A stretch of 64,000 nucleotides of DNA from Knoxdaviesia capensis (lineage: Eukaryota > Ascomycota > Sordariomycetes > Microascales > Gondwanamycetaceae): positions 3,585,541-3,649,540 of the forward strand of contig LNGK01000008.1 of the NCBI GenBank assembly GCA_001510575.1, written 5' to 3'. This document shows, piece after piece, positions 1-10,752 of the stretch. Under the pieces are notes generated by a model. That model worked only from the letters and a program-made list of their open reading frames with translations, did no database searches and had not been told where the DNA came from. The position numbers and the translations under genes are program-made. Each line of letters starts with the position of its first letter. The stretch's first letter is position 1.

Positions 1-228
1 TCATTGATGAATTCTTCGGGTATCCCTTTCTGTTCGTCAGGGGACCAAGTCTCTTTTGAGGACATTGCTCGTATTGGAGGCAAGATGTCCCAAGCAGCAA
101 ATGGAAATCCCGAAAAATGAAGGGAACATCAAAAAGAAATAAAATCATACCAGGATCACAGCCTTAGTAGTGGCGGGGCCAGGAGAAGCAGCTCCCTTAG
201 AGCGCAGAGGAACCTGCAGCGAAGCCAT
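1..228 (-). CDS. Probable GDP-mannose pyrophosphorylase-like protein (GMPPA type), first exon only, 5'-partial gene in window
   Basis: The minus strand opens with ATG at 228–226 and encodes 26 residues up to base 151, ending TTKAVIL just before a GTATGA donor (150–145). Fungal homologues of mannose-1-phosphate guanylyltransferase alpha carry a short Ser/Pro/Ala-rich leader followed by TKAVILVGG, the start of the nucleotide-binding loop. The exon break falls exactly before the expected VGG. No GGPSRGTRF-like continuation occurs between 150 and 1, so the intron probably runs past the window edge. If correct, the product would act in cytosolic GDP-mannose supply for glycosylation and wall mannan. 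The gene is divergent from the dynamin gene, with 1.8 kb between the starts. The call rests on only about eight informative residues, so another Rossmann-type nucleotidyltransferase cannot be excluded. Confidence 0.45.
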
Positions 229-2022
229 GATTTTTGATTCTTTGGGTTATCGAAGCTTGAACGAAAAGTTGGTGGTGGTGGGGGGAAATAGGAGAAAGAG
301 GGGAGACACGAAAAGAAAGCTTGAAGAGGGGGACAGAAATTCAAAGATTTCTCATAGACAAAGGCGGGGGAGAAGAAACGAAACAAGAGAGAAAACGTGG
401 AGGAGGAGGGGAAGGAGAGAAAGATTACGAGATGAGGCCAGAATTATGTTATGTTTGGTATAGAAATGTTCATGGGGTGCAATTATCACAAGGATGCAAA
501 ATAGGGAAGGGGCCAGAAGAAACAAAAAGAAAAAAGAAGATAGGGGAGGAGTTAATAGTAGCTTTAGATTTGGGCCCAGGGTGTCTTGTATCTGGGCCTT
601 TACTATGTGAGCAGTAGGGCATGTAAACTGCCTGCTGGGATGTATCTATATTAACAGACTGACCCCTGGAAGGAACATCCCACAGCATTTCATGCAGTTG
701 GCGATGTGGGTGCTGTTTAAATTTGAAGATTCCAACACGTGCGAAGCATTGGCCTTTCTGGTGGTTTTATGCTTGAGCTGCTGTCTGTCTACGGGTTTGG
801 TGAGAAGGACGACATCGTGGGAATTACATGTAGTGTGGACAGACACGGCAGAACTTGTTGGGACAATGTGAGACATGGCTACAGCCCGTCAGTACTCCTC
901 GTAAGGACTCGTAAGTACTCGTAAGTACTTGAGTACTCGAGAGATCGAGGGGTTTACAGCATACCAGAGAGTTGGTGCTGTTGTCAAATCCACAGCACCT
1001 ACCCCACAAACATCTTCACCGACTCTCTCTCAACTATCGAATATGGGACCAGAACCCCAAAAGTTCAAACCCTTACCCTAATCCAAATGTGATTATGGTC
1101 AACGTTCGACCTTAGTCAGCAGAGCATGTGACTTCGCGATTTGGCGGACGATGTCTGCACGGCGCGTCCTTCGCGTGAGGCGCGGTCCACCACCGGTCAA
1201 TTGGGTGTAACTTGTAGAGGATACTATATAGGCTGGTCGATGATTTCTGAACACTATGCCCATGCAGTAGTCACACTTAGAGCCCTAATTATGCTCTCCC
1301 TCTGGACTGTTCCCAGCCACTGCACACCCCTGAAGGTTTGCAAGAAAAAAGTTCAACTCCTGTGATTCTCAGTTTGGAGATGCAAAATGGTAAGGGATAC
1401 TTGGTCATGAAAATAACCTGATTTAGGAGTTACACAGCAATAACAACAAGGAGTGATCATTCAAATATAGGAGGCTACTTTCTCAGGCATAATGAGTCAG
1501 GGAAGATTTTATTTCTTCTAAAAACGACATATCCGAGAAGTATCATCAGTATCAGTATGGTCAATAAAGGTACCTCCCTATCTGCTTCTATCAATTCCTG
1601 GAGTTGAACTGGAGATACATGGCTCCTTCCCTCTACCCTCTTGCAAAACACTTCTTAGGCAGACAAGCCTCACTCTTCTTTATACTCCAGGTCTAAACCA
1701 CTTACACCTAACATTCTCTTCTTCCTCTTCTTTTTCCTTATATCTACCTACTCTCTTTTTATGATTGATGCCTCTATATACTTCTTTATATTCGTGCTTC
1801 TTCGTAGCCTCTCTAGGCCTCATATAGTGTGCTCTGTTCCTGTACTTATACCCTTCTGTCTGTTGTGAATGATACCTAGATCAGTGCTCAGGCTGATTCC
1901 AAGATCTCTACAGATCTTCAAATCTTCATGATATCTACTTCCTCTTTTCATTCCTCATAGCCATCATCCATTTTCTGTTTTCAAACCTCTCTCGGGATCC
2001 TCCAACAGTTCCCACCCTCCAC
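229..2022. other. Divergent intergenic region between the GMPP-like and dynamin genes
   Basis: No coding region is supported here. Around 260–430 the sequence is purine-rich (A/G) on the plus strand, and 1620–2020 is pyrimidine-rich, as is common in leaders of expressed fungal genes. A short imperfect array of CTCGTAAGTA-like units lies at about 898–945. No clear TATA box is seen close to either start. Confidence 0.6.
898..945. repeat. Short imperfect tandem repeat (CTCGTAAGTA-like)
   Basis: Three to four imperfect copies of a decamer reading about ACTCGTAAGT are followed by palindromic GTACTTGAGTACTCGAG. The array lies in the middle of the divergent promoter region. It may be a small minisatellite or clustered binding sites; function is unknown. 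Confidence 0.6.
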
Positions 2023-4189
2023 ATGCCATCTGACGCACTCCCCCGTTCGTCTAATATCGCCATGGCTGGAAGTCACTCGAAGGCGAGCAAAGTCAAGCAG
2101 GAACCGCCCCATCCGGCTGACCGGTCTCTACACTCCCGGGCCCGGACCATGACAAGCTCCCAAAGACACCCACATACACCTCCGCACGCCATGGCGCCTC
2201 CTTCGGGGACTGCCTCTTCCCATGACCCGCAACACTACCGCTCTGATGCTCGTAAGTACTCTCTTGCCCTGTCTCGTTTGCCTGGTGGGGGGGCTGTTGG
2301 CTCCCGCTACTGTCACTCCCCGGTGTGGATGTCTTAGGTCCGGCTGTTGGTTCCGTCAACTACGTCCATCGGCAGCTACCCGCACAACGGCGTTTGCATG
2401 TTGGTTGTCGTTTGCATGTTTGCTCTCAATAATGCCAGCACTTCTGCATGCCCACCCTCCCCTTTGTTTTCTCACGGGCTAACTCTCTCCTTTCTCTCTT
2501 CTCTCTTCTCTCTCCCTCCTCTTTTTCTCCTCCAACTTTAGCTACCCCTTCGGTCAATCGTGTTGAAGACGACTCAGTGCTTCTTCGTGAAATCCGTCCT
2601 CGCCCTGCCGGTGCTGAAATCATGGCACCCTCCGATATGGGCCACGGCCCATTTCTGAACATGGGCATGAAACTCAAGTCATTCAATGACACTCTTGCCC
2701 AGCTGCACGAGCTTGGCATCCAGCATGAGCTTCAACTCCCTGAACTCGTGCTTGTTGGCGACCAGTCCGCCGGCAAGAGCTCGCTGATGTCGGGCCTCGC
2801 CGGCCTCAATCTCCCCCGAAGCGGCGGCGTTTGCACCCGGTGTGTCATCCATATCCACTCTTCTCGCAGCCCCGAGACCTCCTGCCGAGTGTCTCTTCGT
2901 CAAAAGTACGATTACCGCCCTCCCTCGACCGGCCGCATCTACGCCGAGGACGTCACCCGCCAAAACCTGTTCTACCCCTGGGTCGAACGGACCGAGACTG
3001 TCAAGGAGTTCAAGACCATCTATTCCATGGATGAAATCGAAGAGGTGCTGCGCTGGGCCCAGATTGCCACCCTCAACCCCAGCCAGAGCCACGAGCGCTA
3101 CATTCCCGGCCAGGGCAGTGTTCCGGCCAACGTCGATCTAGCCACGGCTGCCGAAGACACCGAGGCCAAGTTCAGCCCCAACGTGGTGGCTCTGGAGCTC
3201 AAGGGCCCTGATTATGCCAACCTCTCGTACTATGATCTCCCCGGTGTGTTTGTTGCTGCCACCGATGAGAACGACCAGTACCTGGTGCATGTGGTCGAGA
3301 ACTTGACGAAGTCATACATCTACCACCCCAACGCCATCATCATGTGGGCCTGCCCGATGAACGTCGATCCGGTGACGTCAAACACGTTCAGCCTTATCCG
3401 CAGCGTTTCCGCCCAGAACCGTACTCTGGGCGTGATCACGAAGGCCGATCTGCTCCCCGACGACCCGTCCGGCCATCACCAATGGCTGTGCATGCTGCGA
3501 GGCGACGATATCATGAAGACCGGCTATGGATACTTTGTCACGTCCCGCAAGTCCATTGACTCATTGGAGCAGCAGAACCGGTGGGAGGACCACTTCTTCA
3601 CCCCGAACGGCGACTGGCCGCAGATCTTTGCCCCCTTCAAGGACCGTACTGGCGTGTCGCAGCTGCGAACCCATTTGTCCCAGATGTTGTGCGCTGCCTT
3701 TGACGGAAAGTATGTTCCTCCTCGCTTTTCGTTTCATTTTTCTCTCAGAGTCATCCGTGTCCATGTCCACTGACCTTCATCTTCTCTCTTCTGCAGTATG
3801 CCCATGATCAAGAGCAAGGTGGCTGATCGCTACGCCCAGGCAAAGGAGGCGCTGGACTCCCTCCCCGAACTCCCACCGAACATTGAACTTGTCATTCGCC
3901 AGAGCCTTCGCGATTTCTCCGACATCTTCAAGGCTAAAATGAATCACTCGGACTTCTCCTCGGAGTTTATATTCCTGTGTGAAAAGTTCCGCGATTGTCT
4001 CAACTCCATGAAGCCCCGCGTTAATGTCCGGGACAGCAGTGACATGCCTGATATTATCGAGGTCCTCAGTAATGACGACGACCCGGGTCAGACTCCCATG
4101 TCCAACAAGCGCCGCGCGGAGGTTCCTGCTGCTTCGTTTACTCCATCGAGTAAGCGCGCCCGTCCCAATGGTACGAACGGCGCGGCCGC

Positions 4190-4222
<33 letters not shown>

Positions 4223-5306
4223 TGGCTACGTTAGAAACGGATCCGCCACGCCAATGCCCGGCGATGAGATTGGTTCAGGGGGCCGGGCATCTAGCTATCC
4301 CGCGCCCCGGCAGTCTCAAGCCGGTGCCGCGGCCATCAATCCTTTCTCCGAGTTCAAAGTTCCTATGAAGAGGACCATCCGCGAGATACAGGAGATCATC
4401 AAGAAGAACAGCCGCCCCGGTATGCCCTGCAACGTGCCTGAGCTGGTCTATGATGGGTTTTTTCTGGACGCGGCGCGCCCATGGAAGGGCCCAACGGTTA
4501 AGTTCCTGCGGGAAATCATGAAGCTAATCCGCGGGCTTATTGTTGAAGCCCTCGATATGGCACTGGCCACGCTGAAGAAGCGATACATTTACAAGACGGC
4601 CCAGGAGCACATGCAGACATTCCTCGAAGCCCGTATCCGTGACAGCGAACAGCTCCTGATCCACCTCTACACTATGCACACACACCGCGTGTTCACGCTC
4701 AACGTGGAGGACTTTGAGCGGCTGCGCAAGGAGGAGATGGACCAGCTGACGCACTACCGTCACTTCATGCGGTGGCGGGCATTTTCGGGCGACCAGGCGG
4801 CGTACCGGTCGTGGGACTCGCTGTCGCCGGAGGAGAAGGTGCGCGACTACAACTCGCGCCAGCAGCAACTGGCCAAGATGGACAAGGACCCGTTCCACAC
4901 GGAGGTGGAGGTGTTCGCCTACGTGCGCGGGTACTACAGGCTCGCGTCGGCGCGATTTTCCGATGCTATCTGCGTGGCGATCAACTCCGACCTGTTCCCC
5001 AAACTGCTGTCCAGCATCGACTTCTACCTGGAGCAGGAGCTGGGGCTGGTGCTCTCGTGCACCGAGCCGCTGCTGGCGCAAATGATGGAGGAGGAGCCGG
5101 CGATTGCAGCGCGGCGCGAGCGGCTGAAGGTCGAGGTGGAGCGCTTCCACCGCGCCATGCTATCGATTACGGGGTTAGAGCCGTCCGGGCAGGTGCTGGA
5201 CGGGAACGAGAGCTATGGCGGCGGAGGCTATGGTGACGAGGCGTCTCTGACCCGGGACGAAAGCGATGCTGCGTCGACCATGGAGATGGATGATCCGAGC
5301 ATCTGA
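2023..5306 (+). CDS. Dynamin-like large GTPase (fungal Mx/dynamin superfamily), 968 aa
   Basis: Three exons (2023–2251, 2542–3709, 3797–5306) join in frame through introns of 290 and 87 nt with GTAAGT/TAG and GTATGT/CAG borders. The start at 2023 is supported because the exon 1 frame carries straight across the first splice. G motifs are in place: P-loop GDQSAGKSS at residues 149–157, switch I threonine region after it, DLPG at 308–311, and TKAD at 376–379. The C-terminal half is helical and stalk-like. Between about residues 600 and 660 there is a disordered insert with an (NG)n run, probably replacing or interrupting the linker region. No pleckstrin homology domain is evident, as in Mx-like fungal dynamins. 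Proteins of this class hydrolyse GTP to remodel membranes or assemble into rings; the specific organelle cannot be told from sequence. It is not the canonical Vps1 or Dnm1, judging by the divergent N-terminal extension and insert. Confidence 0.9.
4186..4224 (+). repeat. In-frame (AACGGC)n hexanucleotide repeat coding Asn-Gly
   Basis: A tandem AACGGC/GGCAAC hexamer run in exon 3 of the dynamin gene encodes alternating Asn and Gly in a disordered linker. Such in-frame repeats commonly vary in length between strains without breaking the frame. Confidence 0.8.
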
Positions 5307-5760
5307 GGGCGCTTTTGTTTTTCTTGTCTCTCGGGGCGCATCTTCGGTGTGGCCGTGGACGGATGGACCTCGTCAGTTGGTCTAGCATCGCGGCTTCTGG
5401 GAGGGATCGGTCATGGGAAATCGTGAAGGGTAGTCGAGTAGTTCGAACAATGGAAAAGCCTGAGACGGCACCGTTAGTGTTAACTTGATGTTAGCTCGTG
5501 TTTCCTGTGATGCAGATGCTCTTGTGGTACCTGAGTAGTGCTCTTCCGTTGTTGTGTCTGTTCTAGGTGTTCTGGGAGATTTTAGTCAGCGTGTCTTTGT
5601 CGTCCGGCACTGTTAACGTCAGTTATCATCAATTGGGCGAGAGGAAGATGGAAGAACCCAGAATGGCGAATGTCTGCCCCTCCGTCTCACCGTGAGTGGT
5701 GCCCCTTTCCACCACCAGTCACACACATGGCCCTCTCTCTCAACACCCACCCTCTCTATC

Positions 5761-5780
5761 CCCCNCCCCCCCCCCCCCTT
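5761..5780. repeat. Poly-C tract with one undetermined base
   Basis: A run of about 19 cytosines is interrupted by N at 5765. The N most likely records a homopolymer length that sequencing could not resolve. Confidence 0.85.
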
Positions 5781-8700
5781 CCCCCATCCTCTCCCCCCAC
5801 AGCCCAAATCGCGTCGCGCCCTCTTCTCCACTTGCCACATGCACTCTGTTCCCATTCCCACAGACACGGATTTCCCAACGCACGCAGCTGCAGTTCTGCC
5901 TAATGTTGGAAAATGGAACCCGGTATAGCCGGGAAGCGAACCCTACCCCTAGGAACACTCTGTATGTTACCTACGGAGTATGGCTGGAGCTGCACTAACT
6001 CGAGCGATGCAGTTTTGGAGAGATGGAGGGGAGCCTGGAGTGCGTGTTGTGCAGCGGGGACAGGTCCTCGAACCAAGCACGCCCTCCTGGTTCCTGCGAG
6101 GTTTCCGTTATTGGAGCATAGTTCTCTAGAGTACTGTACACGCCGTTACACTCGTTCCACCCAATTCCCTATTTAATGAGAGTGTCAAGAAGATGAAAGG
6201 CCCGTTTATTTCGGGATGCGCATACGGATGGAACTCTACATATCCACGGGGAGTGTCGCTATCGTGCTCCCCAACTCGTAGCCAAGGCTTCCAGGTGATA
6301 ATCACCTATCCTCACGATGATACGCTCTTCCTGTCTCGGGTGCTAGGCGAAGGAATTGAAAAGACGAAAAAAAACTTGTCCAATGTGAAGAGGCTAGAGG
6401 CGTGATGTTGCAGTGTCAAAGTCTGCTCGTTTAGAATACCGCGTCTGGCGTTATGTTCCGCCCATCCCCAAAGGCCGCCGGATCAGTTCTGCTCATTTTT
6501 CTTACGATGAAAGACTTCTTTGTTGTTAGGTTTTTTTTTTTCATTCTTCATCTGATTCCGCGCTCTTAGTTCACTACAACTAACCTGCCATGCACCTCAT
6601 TTATCGTAGGGCACAATACATCACCCACACGGCCTCCTGCACCTCGCGCCGGCAAAAGGGCCAGTGTCGGCGGCTTGGCGATGCTGCCCACCGAGCACGG
6701 AAGCCGAGACAGACGCACGATGTGGCAGGCGGAGAGAGAACTTCAGATGCAAACCCCGTCTCCGCGCCGGAAGCGAGTCGGCGGGTTCGTCGCTGCTCCC
6801 CCAGCAAACCGTTCCCCAAGGCGGGATTCCGGCAGTCGCAGGACGGTCTGCCTATCTTCTTCACTTGTTTTCTTGGAGATGCGCAAAGTGCTTGGTTGGC
6901 CTGTATCCTATCTTCAGACTCGTTCTATTGTCCAGCATGCATTCACCGTTATCTAGCCGACATACACCCATCTCCAACATTCCGTCCCTCTCGGTGTCCT
7001 TCGTGAGCCACGCAGACGGCACGTTTCAGCCTCTATAAGAGATAGCACGCTGCACAGATCGTTCGTTCCGCGCGCATGTACCATTCCCCGAGGAATCACT
7101 ATACAAGCTGCAGATCACTTTCTCTTTTTAATATGGCCGAATCTATGCACCTATGATCGGCCGTCGCTTTTTATGCTAAGCCGCAAAAAGAAAAAAAAAA
7201 GAGAGAGAGATGTGCGGTGCAGGCGATCATAAGTTCGTCCTATCTCGTTTTTCATGCATAACCAAGAAAAAGAAGCGAGCCGAAGCGTTTTGTCAGGCTT
7301 GGACTAGAATCTCTTTGGGGAAGCCAGCGCCTGTGTAAGTGTGTGCATTTTGTGCATGATTTGCTTTGATCACCAGTTGACGATTCTCCATCCTGTTGGA
7401 GTAGGTCAAACCCAAGCCTCGCCGGTTTCTTTCGGAACAACGATTCCCTTCGTCTTTAGCATTTGTGAGTAAATGGGCTTGCGGAGGTCGTTTGCCTTGT
7501 CGTATCTTCGCCTTCTTTCTCGCAGTCTTACGTTTTAAGATAGTTTCAACGGGACTTGATCCCGTCTGCCCTTTCCGCCCGCATCCCAAGACCTCCCCGT
7601 CAGATTTTCATCTCTCCCTCCCACATGGCCCCCGTCTCCGTGTGCCGCTCAATCGGGATTCTCCAGTGTAGCTTGCAATATACTCGGCCACTATCTACGT
7701 GCATACGTTGGCCCTCGGTATGATTTATAGCCGGATTGAAGAGAAAAGGGCCCTCGCTTGCACATACTCCTTACACTTTGTCCCATTCTATGTAGTTTGT
7801 ATACGGCCGGACTCTTCGTGGCACCCCGAGAAGGAGCTTGGGGCAAGCAGGTCTGCTTCCAACTGGTATTGAGTGTGTCTTACTTTCGATATATTGCCAA
7901 AACACAACTTGAAAGAGCCCCCAATCTCAGGCGGGTCCTCTGGCCTGACCACCACCACCGCCGGCCGTCTCCCTGCAATATCCAACGTCCAATATAAAGT
8001 GCGGGTGTCTCGCTTACACCTCGGTTTGGCCAGGCCAGCCGCTTGGAGACAGACCCAATCTCAAATATACTCGCTCGATCATCCACAATATAAGCCCAAT
8101 ATAGTAATATTTATATATTGGGTGATTTGAGATACTGACAAACGGGGGAAGCGTTTCTCCGGCCGTTCTCGCAACTACCCCCAGACCAGACCACAGACTG
8201 CCCGCCATCGGTGCATTGGGCGGTGTATTCGTGGGGCTGCTGCTGCTCCAGTTCTGCCTCCGGGTCCCCCTCTCTTTCTTTCTGTTCCCCTCCTCGCTTC
8301 GCTCGTCGACGGTTCCTTCTCCCCAGGTTCGGTGCTCTGGACCATCTGATCCGCCGCCAGTCTTGCCCGCCGAACCATCCGCCACCTCCTCACGGTGGCA
8401 ATGGACTCTGAAGTTGTCCAGGGGAGAAGAGAGACGCGGTCAGGTATCGCCGATTACTGGATGCTCGTTGAACTCGTGTGCCAAGTTGGGCCGAATGCCT
8501 GTCTCCGCATGGAGAGAGAACCCCGGATAGCCAGTGCAGATTCCGCCTCCTGAAAGCCTGCCAGCACATGTGCGGGCGACACAGTCTATCCTTTCCTGTT
8601 TTTTGTTTATGAACATTTTCTCTCTTTTCCTTCGTTTAGGTGTTGGTTGCAACACCCTCGTTTTTGCCGCCACGTATATTGCTCCTCCCCCCTTTCTTGA

Positions 8701-9585
8701 TTCCATGTAATATACATACAGTAGAGCACTCTCGATATAACGTCCTCCCACAGACCACGGACAGCGGAACCAACGCCAGGTGCTCACCTCCAGCCGCATG
8801 TTCCCTTACCATCAGGTAAATTGCCAGGCGGGTGGACATGGCATAGCACGTGCAATCTAGATCAATGATAGATGCGTTTTTTCTTTGAAATTATGGCTCA
8901 ACTCGCCGGTGGCCGGCCTCGAGGAAGATGGCACGGCCGGCTCCAAGCTTGAATGGGGGTGTTCCAGTGTTCTGGATCGATGCGTACCGCCAGGTTCTCT
9001 CCAGACAAGTGTCCGTCTGGGCCGTTATGCCTCCAGACACCATTTCCCTTGGCAAGGTGCTTCTCTCTATTAAAAGAGGGGCGAGAGACAAATGGTACGA
9101 TGGCCTTCCTGCCCATCGTCTATCCACTCACTCGGTCATGGCGGTGTGTTTGTCTGCCCGGTTCCTCCAGTTCAAGTGCAGCAGACCGTGGCATGTGTCA
9201 CGCCTGCCGAGTGGGAATGTATGTACGTACGCTCGCACAGTCCAGTACAGTCCACTCGCAAGCGAGCAGCCCCCGAGAACCTCTGCATGACTGGGTCTGT
9301 CTGCCAAGGAAACACCACTGACTTATCTTTTCCTTTTCCCACAGAGCCTCCTGTGGCTCCTCACGAGAGTGGACACGGCCACGACAAGGGGTGGGCTTTT
9401 TCTGGCCCTCTGATGTCAGTATCGGACCGCTGTTTCTGCAGCACAACAAGGCTTGTCTGGTGGGGATTGGGCTTGTTGGCAATAGCGCGGCTTAGTTGAG
9501 GCTGAACCGACTATGTGGAGAGCCTCAAAGCATGATTTGAAGCGTGCATGAGCGAGGAAGTAAGTAAGTGAAGCAGGGTATCGGC

Positions 9586-9598
9586 TAGGGTTAGGGTT
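9586..9598. repeat. Interstitial telomere-like motif (TTAGGG doublet)
   Basis: TAGGGTTAGGGTT, two units of the usual filamentous-fungal telomere repeat, lies in the gene-free region far from any window end. A possible telobox-type binding site or a chance or ancient insertion. Confidence 0.6.
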
Positions 9599-10538
9599 GT
9601 TGTGATAGCACCGCTCCGCGCAGCCGAGAGAGCCACTCACTGCCCACGCCTTCAATCCAGCCAGCCTCCTCCAGTCCGTATATCTGGAACCGCCGCTATA
9701 CCGGTTTCAGGGGCCATAGTCAGCCTCCTATCAACACAACAGCAGGACAGACCCGGCGTGGCTGACAAGCCGGCACAGGCCGAGCACCTTTTTTTCCTTG
9801 CACGCCAGGCCAGATCGGGGGTCTGGGCATCGTCACCGTTCAAGGACGCAATCACATGAACACTGGCGGGTGACTCTCAGCGAGTCCGATCCTTGAACCT
9901 TTCCCCAGTGTGTGTGGATGTACACCCCGGACTCGGCAGGATGGGCGGACCGGCATCGCGAAAGAGAACATGTCTCCTGGTTCCTGTTCTTCTTCTGTTT
10001 TTTCTCCTTCCACTCGTTTGGGCCTCCAGTGCGTCTGTCAGTTACCCACTCTGGGGTCCGGGAGCCGCACTTGTGGTAGTGGAGGGAGATGACTGGCCCA
10101 AAAAGCTTGACCGGGAGGACGGAGACGAAAAACGAAGGAGGTGGTCATACCACCCGTCGCAGGGTCGCATTGTGCCAGCCGGGCCAGTCAACAACGGGGT
10201 GGTTGTTGTTGTTCTTGTTGTTGTTCACAGTCACTTCGTGAGCAGGAATGAAGCGCCAGAGAGAGTGAGCGGAAGAGAGAAAGACTGGGAGGGAGAAGTT
10301 TTCTCGAGAATCAGCAGGTCAGAAAGCCCCAGAAAATAGAGTCCCCACGTCTCCCACTCCCACCACATAGGCGGAGCCAAGTCCCGACCAGGCCGAAAAA
10401 ATGAGAACGCCTGATGGGTGGAACATGGGTTTCATTCAAGAGCCCTGGACGACATGGAAAAGCCTCGTGCGTGAGGTGCTCTCGTGGAGACTCCAGTTTA
10501 TTATCTTGGCCTCCCCTTTTATTTCGGTATTACAACAG

Positions 10539-10563
10539 TACTGTACAGTACAGTACAGTAGTT
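10539..10563. repeat. (TACTG/CAGTA)n pentanucleotide array
   Basis: A palindromic TACTGTACAGTA core continues into further CAGTA units. The same pentanucleotide recurs at several other non-coding positions in the window. Confidence 0.75.
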
Positions 10564-10738
10564 TGCTTGTTCTGCACCTCGTTCGCCATTACTTACTTTT
10601 TGCCCCGAAGCATGGACACCCCCTGAAGCAGCTCAAAGGAGCCGCCGCTCGTATCTTTTGAGTTCCCTGATTCTCCGAAGGATAAGAGTCAGCACCAACA
10701 CAGGACCACTCCACACTCCACGCTCCAGCATCGCGGGA

Positions 10739-10752
10739 CCCTAACCCTAACC
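10739..10752. repeat. Interstitial telomere-like motif (CCCTAA doublet)
   Basis: CCCTAACCCTAACC lies in the long gene-free stretch, on the opposite strand to the doublet at 9586. Confidence 0.6.

Noticed and set aside
6050..6090. Possible tRNA T-arm on the minus strand (GGTTCGAGGACC)
   Set aside because: The flanking bases do not form a T stem and no A box lies at the right distance.
7535..7575. Small hairpin ACGGGA…TCCCGT that looked like a tRNA arm
   Set aside because: The loop lacks the TTC pattern of a T loop and no other arms are present.
9893..10339. 148-codon frame with a hydrophobic N-terminal stretch, considered as a secreted protein
   Set aside because: The remainder is Arg/Val-rich with GTT-repeat-derived valines; no cysteine pattern or conserved motif supports it.
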